A stretch of DNA of 64,000 bases from Fulvivirga sp. M361 (GCF_007097395.1 NZ_VKDC01000008.1:62001-126000); one strand, 5' to 3'. Shown: positions 31,980-41,135, counted from the first letter of the stretch. Made by a program: numbers and translations. The notes: a model not told the origin generated them from the letters alone.

Positions 31980-32382
31980 AGATTCTCAAGACTTCGTGGT
32001 GAAGGTTCTAGATGAAATCTAATCAAAAGCCCCTTATTTGCCGGGCCTGGATCAAAAAAACCTAAAATTATTAACCGATAAACATCTACAATGCGGAGGG
32101 TCTGCACCGAACGTCCTCAATTACTGATCGAGGATCAAAACGATTTAAACTAGTTAGCATTCTGATACTTGTGCTGAACATCGGACTTACTCCTGCATCC
32201 AGGGATCGCTACACTAAAAACTAAGATCGGACGAAAAAAAGGATAACAAAAAGTATAAAAACAGTGATGCAGTTACTTCCTCCTGCACCACTATTTTTTC
32301 TATAAGTACCTATTCAGTTTACTTTATGTAAGCTAACAAGAGAATTAATCCTCCTCATACCTTCACATAAAGGTTACCAACT
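31980..32382. other. Intergenic gap before DPP III gene
   Basis: No gene seen. It includes a roughly 33-bp sequence at 32171-32203 that resembles 34740-34773 on the other side of the DPP III gene (see findings). AT-rich remainder. Confidence 0.4.
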
Positions 32383-34416
32383 CTAATTTTCTTCCGGTAA
32401 AAAGGCATACTGCTTACCATAGTAAAGCATCTGCTCCAGGAAGTTCTCAGGATAACTAATGGCTACATTTGAGGCATTGCCTTCCTCATCCAGATCTGCA
32501 GAGATAATAGGGTTTACAAACCCGGAATAAGGAGCAGATTTAAATTGACTATTCCTGTTCAGCACCTCTTTATGAATAGCTTGATCCACCTTTACTCCAT
32601 AGCCTTCAATCAAGGCACTGGCTGCTTCATAGTCTCCTTCCGATTTGATGCGTTGTGACTCTCTCAGCAATTCACCAAATAACGTGTGGAGTTTTTCGTA
32701 ATCGTTGATATTAAAATAAGTTTTGCCATCCCGGTTTACTTTTTCAATCACATTATCTGCCTTCCCTTTTTCATACGCCCAGCCGGCAACCATTTGTCTG
32801 TTACGCATGTGGGCTTCTTCAATGTCACTTCCAGGTTGTAAACGGGTCATTTGAGTTACAAGTGCATTTCTGATGTATCCGTCATACGAAGCCTTTCCTA
32901 ATTTTTCCCAATCGTCTACCAGGCCCAGCTCCTGTAGTTTAGGATTGTACAAAAAGTATAACCCCACCAGGTCGGCGCGACCTTCTTCCATGGTAGAAGC
33001 ATAGTTTTTTAATGTTTCCTTGGGTTGCCCCACGCCGGCATTGATCTGCCCTGAGGCATGACCCACTACTTCATGCAGCGCAGTAAGCATTTTATCGGCC
33101 AATATACCATACTCTTTTTCAAGCTGGATCTCCTCTTCATCATGAGCAAATTCTTTTAACTTGGCTTCATTACCGTCCTGGCTATAGGCAAAAATGATAT
33201 TCCCCAGTGAAACGGATTTAGAACCGTGTTTTTGACGTATCCAGTTGTTATTGGGCAAGTTGACCCCTATGGGCGTACTAGGTGATGCGTCACCTGCTTC
33301 CCCTGCCACGTTCACTACTTTATACTTCACGCCCTGAACGTTTTTCTTTTTATGGGAATCGATTAACGGGGAATTATCTTCGAACCATTGGGCATTCTCC
33401 GATAGCACCTGCATTTTTTGGGACATATCGAAATCAGTGATCTGTACTATGGTCTCATAAGAACCACGGAAAGCTTTCGGGTCATTATAAACTTCCACGA
33501 ACCCGTTGATATAATCTATATCAGTTGCATTTTCTACCCATGCTACATTGTATTTATCCCAGGTTTCAAGGTCTCCTGTACGGTAATAATCTATCAGCAA
33601 ATCAAAGGCTTGTGCCTGTTGTTCGTTTTCTGCCACTGTTTTTGCCCTTTCCAACCAGTAGACTACTTTTTCTAAGGCCTCTCCATACATACCTGCAACT
33701 TTCCACACTCTTTCTTCCATAGTACCATCTGGATTTTTTACCAGTTTTGAATTCAGTCCCAGCTCTAAAGGTTCTTCCCCTTGTGCAGCAATTTTCTCCT
33801 TATAGTATTCATCCACCTCCTGAACAGTAAGGTCCTCGGAATAAAAGTTGACGGCCGAACCTTTAATCAGTCCTTTCGAGGTATCTAGGTTTACTTTCTT
33901 TGCATCAATGGCCGGATCGAACATGGCTTCCAGCACTTCGGGGGCAAGCTCATGCCCCACTTCAGACAATACTGACCGGAAATACTCTTGCGAAAACCCG
34001 GGTATTATTTTATCATTGGAATAATGGTGGTGAATGCCATTCGAAAAAAATACCCGTTTGGCGTAGGTCACAAACTCCTCCCACTCATTACCGGTCTTAT
34101 CGCCGGCATAATTTTCCAGGATCTTTTCCAATGCTTTGCGGACCTTTAGGTTATGACGATAGTTTTGGTCCCACATGATGTCACGTCCGCTCAAACCTGC
34201 CTGGTTCAGGTAATATACCAGCTTTTTCTGCCGGTCGGTCAATTGGTCAAAACCCGGCACCTGATATCGGAGCACTTTAATATCAGCAAACTGGTCAACT
34301 TTCCATTGAAATTTAGTTTCATCAGTAGTTTTTTCCTCAACGATTTCTTCGGGTGGCTTCTCTGCGCATCCTATTAATAGTGAGGATAAAGCGATGCAAA
34401 AAATATACTTTTTCAT
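32383..34416 (-). CDS. Dipeptidyl peptidase III (M49) lipoprotein
   Basis: 677 residues with lipobox LIGC (Cys17) followed by AEKPPEEIVEE. This is a bacterial M49 zinc exopeptidase: the metal site HEVVGH (His448, Glu449, His453) is the family's HExxGH form, and the third ligand is in MEEGRADLVGLYFLYNP (Glu478). NWIRQKHGSKSVSLGNI is another conserved M49 stretch. DPP III removes dipeptides from the N-terminus of short peptides. Bacteroidota homologues are often labelled 'dihydrofolate reductase' in databases, which is a naming error; no DHFR fold is present. Here it appears anchored in the envelope and would act on peptides in the periplasm or at the surface. Monocistronic by spacing. Confidence 0.92.
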   Translation of the reverse strand: MKKYIFCIALSSLLIGCAEKPPEEIVEEKTTDETKFQWKVDQFADIKVLRYQVPGFDQLTDRQKKLVYYLNQAGLSGRDIMWDQNYRHNLKVRKALEKILENYAGDKTGNEWEEFVTYAKRVFFSNGIHHHYSNDKIIPGFSQEYFRSVLSEVGHELAPEVLEAMFDPAIDAKKVNLDTSKGLIKGSAVNFYSEDLTVQEVDEYYKEKIAAQGEEPLELGLNSKLVKNPDGTMEERVWKVAGMYGEALEKVVYWLERAKTVAENEQQAQAFDLLIDYYRTGDLETWDKYNVAWVENATDIDYINGFVEVYNDPKAFRGSYETIVQITDFDMSQKMQVLSENAQWFEDNSPLIDSHKKKNVQGVKYKVVNVAGEAGDASPSTPIGVNLPNNNWIRQKHGSKSVSLGNIIFAYSQDGNEAKLKEFAHDEEEIQLEKEYGILADKMLTALHEVVGHASGQINAGVGQPKETLKNYASTMEEGRADLVGLYFLYNPKLQELGLVDDWEKLGKASYDGYIRNALVTQMTRLQPGSDIEEAHMRNRQMVAGWAYEKGKADNVIEKVNRDGKTYFNINDYEKLHTLFGELLRESQRIKSEGDYEAASALIEGYGVKVDQAIHKEVLNRNSQFKSAPYSGFVNPIISADLDEEGNASNVAISYPENFLEQMLYYGKQYAFLPEEN

Positions 34417-34915
34417 TCGTGTAGTATTGGTTTAGGTAATCAACAATGGCCTTTGGATCAAGGTGGCCTTTCCCTTGTTTCGTTGTTCTTGAGCATCATC
34501 ACGGGTATAGCAGTTCATCAGAATGTTAAACCAGACCCGTAATGGCCGTTGAGTGTTATTTCGGTAATAGCCAAAAGCTACTGTGTCTGCGTCCAATATC
34601 GCCATTATTGCCTTTTTCCCAAAGTATGGCATAATCATTTGTCTGTTCAGAAAACAAAAATCCCTTTACTGGTCCTACGTTTATCGAACGAAGGTCAGAT
34701 GAAGCTAAAGATACGAACGGATCAGTACTTCTAATATGATCCTGAACACTGAACTTACTTCTGGGTCTCAGGGCTTAACACATGCATTATTTCTATAGCT
34801 GCAAAAAATACTGTCATTCATGAAATCTGTGTGGAATCGATCAGATAGTGAGACATAGGGAAGCTATGGTAAACCCAAAATCAGGCGAATGAATTATCGA
34901 AGGTTTTAGTAAGTA
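34417..34915. other. Intergenic gap between DPP III and Lrp genes
   Basis: A 499-bp gap. A 68-codon minus-strand frame (34432-34638) exists but has no recognisable domain or signal. A 34-bp sequence at 34740-34773 resembles 32171-32203. Nothing else seen. Confidence 0.4.
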
Positions 34916-35356
34916 CTATTGAGAATACTTTGTTCTTTCATCAGGCATAACCTCAGAAAGTATTAGCTGTGTTGATGTATCCCCATATTGCATGATTTGA
35001 TCAATAAGCTCCTGTAACTGGAGCCTGTCCTTTACCACAACTTCCAAATGTACATTTTGTCCGCCTGTGATGCGATAGGCTTTTCTTAGGGCCGGATAAG
35101 TTTTTAGCACCTCCAGAAACGGTTTTAACCTGCCATGAAAGGTCTTTACGGATATAAAGGCTTCTATATCATAGCCCAACAACCGGTGGTTAATCTCTAT
35201 CCCATATCCCTTAATGACATCCATTTCTTCCAACTTTTGCACACGCTCTCTCACTGCAGAGGGAGAAAGGCCTATTTTTCGGCCTATTTCTGCAAAAGAC
35301 AACCTGGAATTCTTTTGTAAAACATCCAGTATTCCTTCGTCCAAAGCATCAATCAT
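34916..35356 (-). CDS. Lrp/AsnC family transcriptional regulator
   Basis: 146 residues: an N-terminal winged helix-turn-helix (DALDEGILDVLQKNSRLSFA, EIGRKIGLSPSAVRERVQKL) and a C-terminal AsnC/RAM ligand-binding alpha-beta domain (AYRITGGQNVHLEVVVKDRL). These regulators form dimers to octamers and usually respond to an amino acid. It is divergent from a VOC-family gene across about 115 bp, so that gene is its most likely target along with itself. The effector cannot be predicted from sequence. Confidence 0.93.
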   Translation of the reverse strand: MIDALDEGILDVLQKNSRLSFAEIGRKIGLSPSAVRERVQKLEEMDVIKGYGIEINHRLLGYDIEAFISVKTFHGRLKPFLEVLKTYPALRKAYRITGGQNVHLEVVVKDRLQLQELIDQIMQYGDTSTQLILSEVMPDERTKYSQ

Positions 35357-35450
35357 AGAATCAATGGCATTTAATCAAATAAACAATTCATAACACTTAA
35401 ATTAATCATTTTATCAATTGAATCCACTTTATAACGAAAGAATCAGCTAC

Positions 35451-35458
35451 TATTTTTG
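35451..35458 (+). promoter_or_regulatory. Candidate -7 box TATTTTTG of the VOC gene
   Basis: TATTTTTG fits the Bacteroidota TAnnTTTG -7 element and ends 12 bp before the ATG at 35471. If used, transcription would begin after the upstream ATG at 35456, which supports the later start. No clear -33 TTTG was seen at the usual distance. Confidence 0.4.
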
Positions 35459-35470
35459 TATAAAAAAAAC

Positions 35471-35902
35471 ATGAACAACCTTAATCCATTCCACCTGGCC
35501 ATTCCGGTAACAGACCTAAATAAGTGTCGAAAATTTTACAGGGAAATATTAGATTGCCCGGAAGGAAGAAGTGATAAAAAATGGATCGATTTCAACTTGT
35601 TCGGACATCAACTGGTTATCCATCAAGCTTCAACCCATCAACTATCTGGTCACCGGGTATCCAACCCGGTAGATCAGCATGACGTTCCTGTTCCACATTT
35701 TGGAGTGGTGTTGGATTGGGGTGAGTGGACCAACCTAGCCCAAAAACTAAAAAACAAAAAGGTTCAATTTGTCATTGAACCTTGTATTCGTTTTGAAGGG
35801 AAGGCCGGAGAACAAGGGACCATGTTCTTCTTAGACCCTGAAGGAAATGCTCTAGAGTTTAAAGCCTTTAAGAATATGGATCAACTGTTTGAAAGGGACT
35901 AA
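35471..35902 (+). CDS. VOC family (glyoxalase/dioxygenase-fold) protein
   Basis: 143 residues from the ATG at 35471 (MNNLNPFHLAIPVTDLNKCR); an ATG five codons earlier lies within the probable promoter. Two beta-alpha-beta-beta-beta VOC modules: FHLAIPVTDLNKCRKFYREI with the first metal-ligand-type His13 and the second module beginning PHFGVVLDWGEW and ending FLDPEGNALEFKAF, whose Glu is the usual last metal ligand. Such proteins include glyoxalases, extradiol dioxygenases and antibiotic-binding proteins; this one resembles Bacteroidota proteins often named 'dioxygenase'. Likely controlled by the divergent Lrp-type regulator. Confidence 0.85.
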   Translation: MNNLNPFHLAIPVTDLNKCRKFYREILDCPEGRSDKKWIDFNLFGHQLVIHQASTHQLSGHRVSNPVDQHDVPVPHFGVVLDWGEWTNLAQKLKNKKVQFVIEPCIRFEGKAGEQGTMFFLDPEGNALEFKAFKNMDQLFERD

Positions 35903-36102
35903 TCATAACTTAAATAAAAAATCATAACAAGGTAAAATTATTGGCTATGAAAATGTAATGAAACTTGGGAACTCCACCACAAAGTGTAAATTTACTTTTC
36001 AAGTATGGCTTACATCCGTTTGGAAGGTTAGAGCTTTCTGATTTCTACTCATTACAACCAAGCCTAATTCATTATCATCTCAAGTAAAAGATACATAGAG
36101 CA

Positions 36103-36705
36103 ATGAAACCAAAGAATAGCATACTTATAATGGCTTCGATAATCATTCTGAGCTGTAATTCAGAAGGACAAAAGAGTGATACATTGATTCTTGAAAAAAT
36201 GCGTTACACCGCAGAAAATTTTGATATGGCAGTAAATTCGTTGAGATATGAAAATAAGAACCTTCTCAAAAGAATTCACCAAGAGGTTAAAAATAAAGGC
36301 AATAGAAGCTATGATGTAGAAATAGCTGAAAGTGGAAAAAAAGTAGTACTACTCACAGACAATCTATTTACGGCTTTAGGCGATATTAAATCCCAGTTGA
36401 ACATTATGGTAGAACATGATCTGGCATCTATTGATCAACAAAATGAATTCATGCTCACTGACGGTAATGGTGACAAAATCAAAGATTTAATCAATAATTA
36501 TGTTAAGGAGCTTAATGCCTTTACTTCAAATAATTTTGAACCTGTCATTTCCGAATCAGGTACACCGTATAGCGAGATAGAACTTTTCTTCAAGGATTCA
36601 CCAGCTATTGCAACCTTTGCCACCCTGGTATCCTTTGAAAATCAACTATGTAATTACGAACGTACAGCATTAAACAAATACGCCATGATGACAGGAACAA
36701 GGTAA
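36103..36705 (+). CDS. GldM N-terminal-domain-like lipoprotein
   Basis: 200 residues with lipobox ILSC (Cys18) and then a helical bundle. The order and wording of segments resemble the N-terminal helical domain of the gliding/T9SS protein GldM: VNSLRYENKNLLKRIHQEV-like central helices, VVLLTDNLFTALGDIKSQLN, a DGNGDKIKDLINNYVKELNAF segment and the closing FKDSPAIATFATLVSFENQL helix (GldM has 'P..AAL..LSKIQNDV'). The beta-rich periplasmic domains of full GldM (over 500 residues) are absent, and it is a lipoprotein, not an inner-membrane protein. It may be an accessory or evolved paralogue of a T9SS motor component. Stand-alone gene; assignment is moderate. Confidence 0.6.
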   Translation: MKPKNSILIMASIIILSCNSEGQKSDTLILEKMRYTAENFDMAVNSLRYENKNLLKRIHQEVKNKGNRSYDVEIAESGKKVVLLTDNLFTALGDIKSQLNIMVEHDLASIDQQNEFMLTDGNGDKIKDLINNYVKELNAFTSNNFEPVISESGTPYSEIELFFKDSPAIATFATLVSFENQLCNYERTALNKYAMMTGTR

Positions 36706-36798
36706 AACTTGTGTAAGACATAAGCTACAAATAAAGGGAATTCAGTAACTCATCAATCCTGATATCAAGAACACCGCTTTCCTCAAAAATTGTAATTT

Positions 36799-37359
36799 TC
36801 AATAATACTCTTTTATTAATCCCTTTTTAACAAATAATATGTGGTCACGTTCATCCAAATCTAAATTGGTAACATATGGAATGTGATTTTTAGGTATAAG
36901 CGTTTGTGTATACTTTGCATTTAGCCTCCGGTGTCGTTGTTTTCTTTTAAAGTACTTTCGGCTTTGCATCAACTCCTTCAGTTTGGGCTTTTTATTTTCG
37001 TCCAGGCAAATATCCCGTTCAGTCATGACCCTAAAGCTCCAATCATAACCTTTTCTCTTTATATAATTTTCAGCAACCGTTCTTTTTGCCAGTATCAATT
37101 CATCCTCTAAAAAACGGGTAGGCTTTATTTCAATTAAGTGAGCGGTATTCGATTTTAACTTTCTGACCAAGAAATCAGGCTCGTATTTATGCGGGCATAC
37201 TTGCTTATCGAATTTGGTAAGATCATTTTTATCATACCAAATGGTAAGGGGATGATATATGTATTCACATAAGTCTTCAATTAGAAGGGCGAATTTTAAT
37301 TCCAATGTCGAATCAAATAATATCCCATTGTATTCTACCGGCTTCGCTGTGAGTGGCAT
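36799..37359 (-). CDS. TnsA-like endonuclease-domain protein
   Basis: 186 residues, no signal. The N-terminal half matches the TnsA/PD-(D/E)xK nuclease pattern: GILFDSTLELKFALLIEDL (Glu20), YEPDFLVR (Asp62) and HLIEIKP (Glu77-x-Lys79), the three conserved catalytic positions. The C-terminal part is basic (KYFKRKQRHRRLNAKYTQ) and could contact DNA. No tnsB, tnsC, transposon end or other transposition gene is nearby, so this is an orphan nuclease. It begins 9 bp after the stop of the secreted MBL-fold gene on the same strand, which implies one transcript, although the predicted cellular locations differ. A role in DNA processing or defence is conceivable but unproven. Confidence 0.7.
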   Translation of the reverse strand: MPLTAKPVEYNGILFDSTLELKFALLIEDLCEYIYHPLTIWYDKNDLTKFDKQVCPHKYEPDFLVRKLKSNTAHLIEIKPTRFLEDELILAKRTVAENYIKRKGYDWSFRVMTERDICLDENKKPKLKELMQSRKYFKRKQRHRRLNAKYTQTLIPKNHIPYVTNLDLDERDHILFVKKGLIKEYY

Positions 37360-37368
37360 AGATAGGGA

Positions 37369-38508
37369 TCAGTTATCACTAATATAAACATCCCCGTTTA
37401 TTTTGAATGATACTCCATTCGTGGATAGTTGAATGTGATCATCCGCGATTTTCTGGCGATTTTTCACATAGTCTGATAGTGTCCATTTAGGTTCGCCTCT
37501 ATTGGTTTGGTAGATTTTCCGTACCCCTGACCCCAAAAGCCTTTCAAGATTATCCGGATAGGGATGTCCATACTTGTTTTCCCCGCAAGATATAATGGCA
37601 TACTCCGCCTTGATCAGGTTCAGGAAAGCCATTTCAGAGGTGTTATTTGCACCATGGTGGTTCACCTGGAAGACATCTATATTAATCATATGATCACGAA
37701 TGTATTTGCCTAAGTGATATTCTAACCTGGCATCTTCCGGGCCACTCTCGGTGCCTCTTTTACCAATCAGGTCCCCACCAATTAAGTAGTCAAAAGCACC
37801 ATACTCTATCAAAAAAGTAATGCTACGCTCATTTTCCGACTTCGCCTTATCGATTAACCCGGCACCTTTTACATATCCATTTGCGGTAAGGCATGACATG
37901 CCGGCTCCGGCACCCAGGTCAATCGTGTAATTTTCAAAATCAGATGGCTCTTCAAGCGCTATGTATTCAGTAGCTTCCGTTAATGCCCTGTACTTTTGAT
38001 ACGTTTTGGAAGTAGGTGTACTCGTACTGCCACGATCAACAATTTTTTTCACTTTAATATCATCTCCCTTTCCCCATTCTGAAAAATCAAATTTTATCTT
38101 ATCATTATCCAGCCAGTCTTTATCGCCATCATTGTCATCATCTCCGAGGGCCCCTGGCACATTGTCAGGCCCCATCGCAAAACTCGATCTATGGAAATTA
38201 CTTGTACCATAAATGGCACCTCCCAGATGGTCCGCATCATAGTGTGAAATAACCAAATAGTCGAGTTCTTGTACCCCTTTATCTTTAAGGAGGTCATATA
38301 TGATCTTGCCACCATCTTTATCGCTGCCCGCCGTAAGTGTCTGGCCGCAGTCATACAAAACAGATATGCGCCTGCCATTAACCTCCGGGCCTAATATTAA
38401 CGTAGATGAACCCTGCCCTATGTTGATATGGATGATCTGTAAGTCAGATTGGGCAACAACAGAGAGACTCATGTTAACGACAAGTATAAGTACAGCTAAA
38501 CATTTCAT
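37369..38508 (-). CDS. Secreted ComEC-type metallo-beta-lactamase-fold hydrolase
   Basis: 379 residues with a signal peptide ending SVVAQ. MBL fold of the ComEC/Rec2 kind: GQGSSTLIL at the start, VISHYDADHLGG (His89, Asp91, Asp93, His94, the HxDxDH variant), a later GGDLIGKRG and FQVNHHGANNTSE. An insert GDDDNDGDKDWLDND (about 122-136) looks like a calcium-binding acidic loop. ComEC's MBL domain is thought to degrade one DNA strand during uptake; a stand-alone secreted form could be a nuclease or phosphodiesterase in the periplasm or outside. It heads a two-gene unit with the TnsA-like nuclease. No ComEC channel gene is seen. Confidence 0.83.
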   Translation of the reverse strand: MKCLAVLILVVNMSLSVVAQSDLQIIHINIGQGSSTLILGPEVNGRRISVLYDCGQTLTAGSDKDGGKIIYDLLKDKGVQELDYLVISHYDADHLGGAIYGTSNFHRSSFAMGPDNVPGALGDDDNDGDKDWLDNDKIKFDFSEWGKGDDIKVKKIVDRGSTSTPTSKTYQKYRALTEATEYIALEEPSDFENYTIDLGAGAGMSCLTANGYVKGAGLIDKAKSENERSITFLIEYGAFDYLIGGDLIGKRGTESGPEDARLEYHLGKYIRDHMINIDVFQVNHHGANNTSEMAFLNLIKAEYAIISCGENKYGHPYPDNLERLLGSGVRKIYQTNRGEPKWTLSDYVKNRQKIADDHIQLSTNGVSFKINGDVYISDN

Positions 38509-38894
38509 AATAGTAGGGTTAATGCAAATTCTTCCTTAGCTAAATATAACTGTTTGCCTATCAACAGAAAATACCCTATATCGGGTATTTTGATCCCAGA
38601 TTATGCTCCGTATTCAAAAACCAGGATTCGAGAGGGCATCGTCAGCAGGTCTTCAAAATATGTAAAATAGCCGTTGGCCGATTTTAGTTGGAAGAGAACC
38701 AGCTTATATCATTTTTCAGGATGATTATGTCCATACACGACAAAGTGGCCTGGCGTATGTTCAAGGAAATTAGTTTATACCTTAAAACTGTAACTTGCTA
38801 CCGAAGAAGAGTTATAACCAATAGCGAACAAACTCTGTTTATTCGATGGCCCTGACGAACCAAGGGCAAATTCAAAACCTATAAACAACAAATT
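38509..38894. other. Intergenic gap between divergent MBL and DUF6503-like genes
   Basis: 386 bp holding the promoters of two divergent genes. No gene, strong palindrome or clear -33/-7 pair was found by eye. Confidence 0.4.
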
Positions 38895-39773
38895 ATGAAA
38901 GCTTTAAAAAAGTCCGGTATACTGTTATGGTCAGCCATACTCCTCACTACAATGAGTTTGCTAACCAGTTCATGTTCGGACAAACCTACTTCAGAGGCTG
39001 TTACTGAAGAAAAAGAGCCTGAGGTGGTAACCGAAGAAGTGAAGTACGATGTCAACGATGTATCGAGCATTATCAAAGCAGTAGAAATGGCTGCCGGTAG
39101 CTGGGACAAACTATGGGAACAAAAAGATGTTGAATTCAATTACCAGTACTTACAGGCGGATGGCAAAAAAGACATCTCTGTAGAGCGTTATATTTTTGAC
39201 AATGAAGCATCATGGGCCAGGTATACTACCCATGAGGTAAATGTAATGCCTGATGCAGAAGGCGAAGTAATTCAGTCATTCAATGGTGAAAGCGCTTCAG
39301 CAAGTATGGATGGAAAAATCATGGAAGACCCTGCCGCAGTGGGATTAGCTGATTTTTTAAGAAGAGCCAATTACTTTTGGTTTACCATGAATTTTAAACT
39401 GGGTAATCCGGGAACACGTCACGAATACATGGGACAGGAGACGGTCAATGGGAAAACGTATGACAAGGTTTCGGTTTCTTATCATGCAGAAGCGGTAGGT
39501 AAGCCTCAAAATGATGTCTATATTGTTTATGTCAATCCTGAAACAAAGCTGATAGACAGGTTTCTGTTTTCTCTTCCGGCATTTGGTGTTAATGACCCGG
39601 TGCTACTCATGGAAGTGGGCTATTCTGATATCAATGGACTGAAACTGCCAACGAATCGTAACGTCTACATGCCTAATGAACAGGGAGAATACCCTGAGAC
39701 TCCTTCACTCCGTCAAATCTCCGAAAATGTTAAATTCAATAATGGCTTTAGTACAGAGGATTTCGTATTGTAA
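38895..39773 (+). CDS. DUF6503-like outer-membrane-associated lipoprotein
   Basis: 292 residues with a lipobox at LLTSSC (Cys27) and an acidic linker (SEAVTEEKEPEVVTEE). The mature part reads as a LolA/LppX-like half-barrel: MAAGSWDKLWEQKDVEFNYQ, GQETVNGKTYDKVSVSYHAE, VYIVYVNPETKLIDRFLFSL, EVGYSDINGLKLPTNRNVYM. This matches the DUF6503 group of Bacteroidota lipoproteins, whose fold suggests lipid or hydrophobic ligand binding. A strong terminator follows immediately. Function unknown; monocistronic. Confidence 0.72.
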   Translation: MKALKKSGILLWSAILLTTMSLLTSSCSDKPTSEAVTEEKEPEVVTEEVKYDVNDVSSIIKAVEMAAGSWDKLWEQKDVEFNYQYLQADGKKDISVERYIFDNEASWARYTTHEVNVMPDAEGEVIQSFNGESASASMDGKIMEDPAAVGLADFLRRANYFWFTMNFKLGNPGTRHEYMGQETVNGKTYDKVSVSYHAEAVGKPQNDVYIVYVNPETKLIDRFLFSLPAFGVNDPVLLMEVGYSDINGLKLPTNRNVYMPNEQGEYPETPSLRQISENVKFNNGFSTEDFVL

Positions 39774-39790
39774 TACTATTTAATCGTAAA

Positions 39791-39824
39791 GAAAAAGGAG
39801 CTCCGCATGTAGAGCTCCTTTTTC
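39791..39824 (+). terminator. Strong intrinsic terminator
   Basis: A 13-bp perfect stem (GAAAAAGGAGCTC at 39791-39803 with GAGCTCCTTTTTC at 39812-39824) and an 8-nt loop. The 3' arm ends in a T-run followed by TTTG. It lies 17 bp after the stop of the gene ending at 39773, and its A/T-flanked symmetry would also terminate the convergent minus-strand gene. Confidence 0.85.
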
Positions 39825-39878
39825 TTTGTATAACATTACGTCTGTTGCACTCAGAAACCAGGTACAAATCCATTTAGA

Positions 39879-41135
39879 TCAATTAACAAAAACCTTCGCT
39901 ATTAACTCTATCTTGAAAGGATCATAGATGAAGAACTCGTATTCCTCAAGCCCTCCAAATTCAACATCTTTTTTAATATTTGGGGTTCCTGGTGTGTAAA
40001 GCAGAGTATTAAACTCAGCTTCAATCTTATAGTCCCTAAGTCCGGTAGGGCTGCCTATAAAATCATCAAAAAAATTGACCTGGACGTATAGTCTGCCTTT
40101 TTCTCCATTACTTATTACATCATGGCTACCAAAGGAGTTGTCTTCTTTTAAAATGACAAGGTTATAATAGTTTTTGGGGGTAGGTCCCGGTGTTTCGGTC
40201 ACTTCAATAGTTGACACAGACAGGTCAGAGGTAATGGGGTAATTCCCATAATTGGTAAAGCTGACAACGTTATCATAACTGACAATCCCGATGGGTATTA
40301 AATTGCCATCATTAATAGTGACACTTGTTTCATCAAAAATAATAGGCTCTTTAACTTCAACGATAACACGGTATTCCGAAAATTTTGACCTGTCACCATT
40401 ATACACTCTAAAATGGATCAGGTTAGGATATTTAAAATTTAACGACGTTCCTTTATCAAATACTTTAAAATCTGAGTCACCTCCATTAAACGTGGTATGG
40501 TATGTCAGCGTACTTCCTTCAAAATCAATCGTAGGGACGAGGTCTGAAAAATCCGTTCCATCAGGCACTATCATTACAATGGTAGCCTCAAATTTGCTAA
40601 GAGCTGGTGTTTTTCTTATCTCCGTACTTATTATATCTGTATCAAGGCCAGGATTATTCATACTTAAAAATCGAAATCTGTCTATGGCTAATGCCTGGTC
40701 TGGAGGTTTCGGCCCTTTTATCATCACCCGAACATCATATCGCAGAGAAACAGAAGAGTCACTCACAGGAGTTATGGTATAAGTTATCGTTTTGCCTGGA
40801 ATAATGCTTCGCTCTCCTACTCCTGGAGAAATGCTGAACATGGAAAGGTCAAACTCTACCTCTTTCAGACTAAAGGAAGCTATATCTGTATAAGAAAGCG
40901 TCAAGGTGATGCTACCATTATTTTGTGGTACTCCATTTAACATTGAGGGTTGTCTAATAGAAAACCCTTCTATTTGTCCTTCTTCGACCTCGGATAAAGG
41001 AAAATAATTCAATTGGGCTTTTTCAAAATTGACCACTTCAACAATCTCTTCTTCCACATCGTCGCTTTCACAATGCATGTTAAAAAGGCCAATGCTAATG
41101 ATGATAACTACAAGGAATGTATTGTTTGTTTTCAT
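39879..41135 (-). CDS. Large Ig-like repeat lipoprotein (DUF5018-like)
   Basis: 418 residues; the signal ends at NMHC (Cys22) followed by ESDDVEEEIVEVV, an acidic surface-export-type start. The mature chain is a string of beta-sandwich modules: about 60-150 (LTLSYTDIASFSLKEVEFDL), about 155-260 (IDRFRFLSMNNPGLDTDIIS, YRVIVEVKEP) resembling DUF5018-type bacterial Ig modules, and a C-terminal beta domain. No enzymatic motif. Likely a cell-surface protein; its role is unknown and it is not near a SusCD pair. Confidence 0.7.
   Translation of the reverse strand: MKTNNTFLVVIIISIGLFNMHCESDDVEEEIVEVVNFEKAQLNYFPLSEVEEGQIEGFSIRQPSMLNGVPQNNGSITLTLSYTDIASFSLKEVEFDLSMFSISPGVGERSIIPGKTITYTITPVSDSSVSLRYDVRVMIKGPKPPDQALAIDRFRFLSMNNPGLDTDIISTEIRKTPALSKFEATIVMIVPDGTDFSDLVPTIDFEGSTLTYHTTFNGGDSDFKVFDKGTSLNFKYPNLIHFRVYNGDRSKFSEYRVIVEVKEPIIFDETSVTINDGNLIPIGIVSYDNVVSFTNYGNYPITSDLSVSTIEVTETPGPTPKNYYNLVILKEDNSFGSHDVISNGEKGRLYVQVNFFDDFIGSPTGLRDYKIEAEFNTLLYTPGTPNIKKDVEFGGLEEYEFFIYDPFKIELIAKVFVN

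Noticed and set aside
32383-34416. Dihydrofolate reductase name used for this family in databases
   Set aside because: Sequence has M49 metal motifs HEVVGH and EEGRAD and no DHFR fold.
34432-34638. 68-codon minus-strand frame
   Set aside because: No recognisable motif or signal; located in a decayed-looking gap.
36799-37359. Tn7-like transposon remnant
   Set aside because: No tnsB/tnsC, end repeats or target-site duplication seen around the TnsA-like gene.
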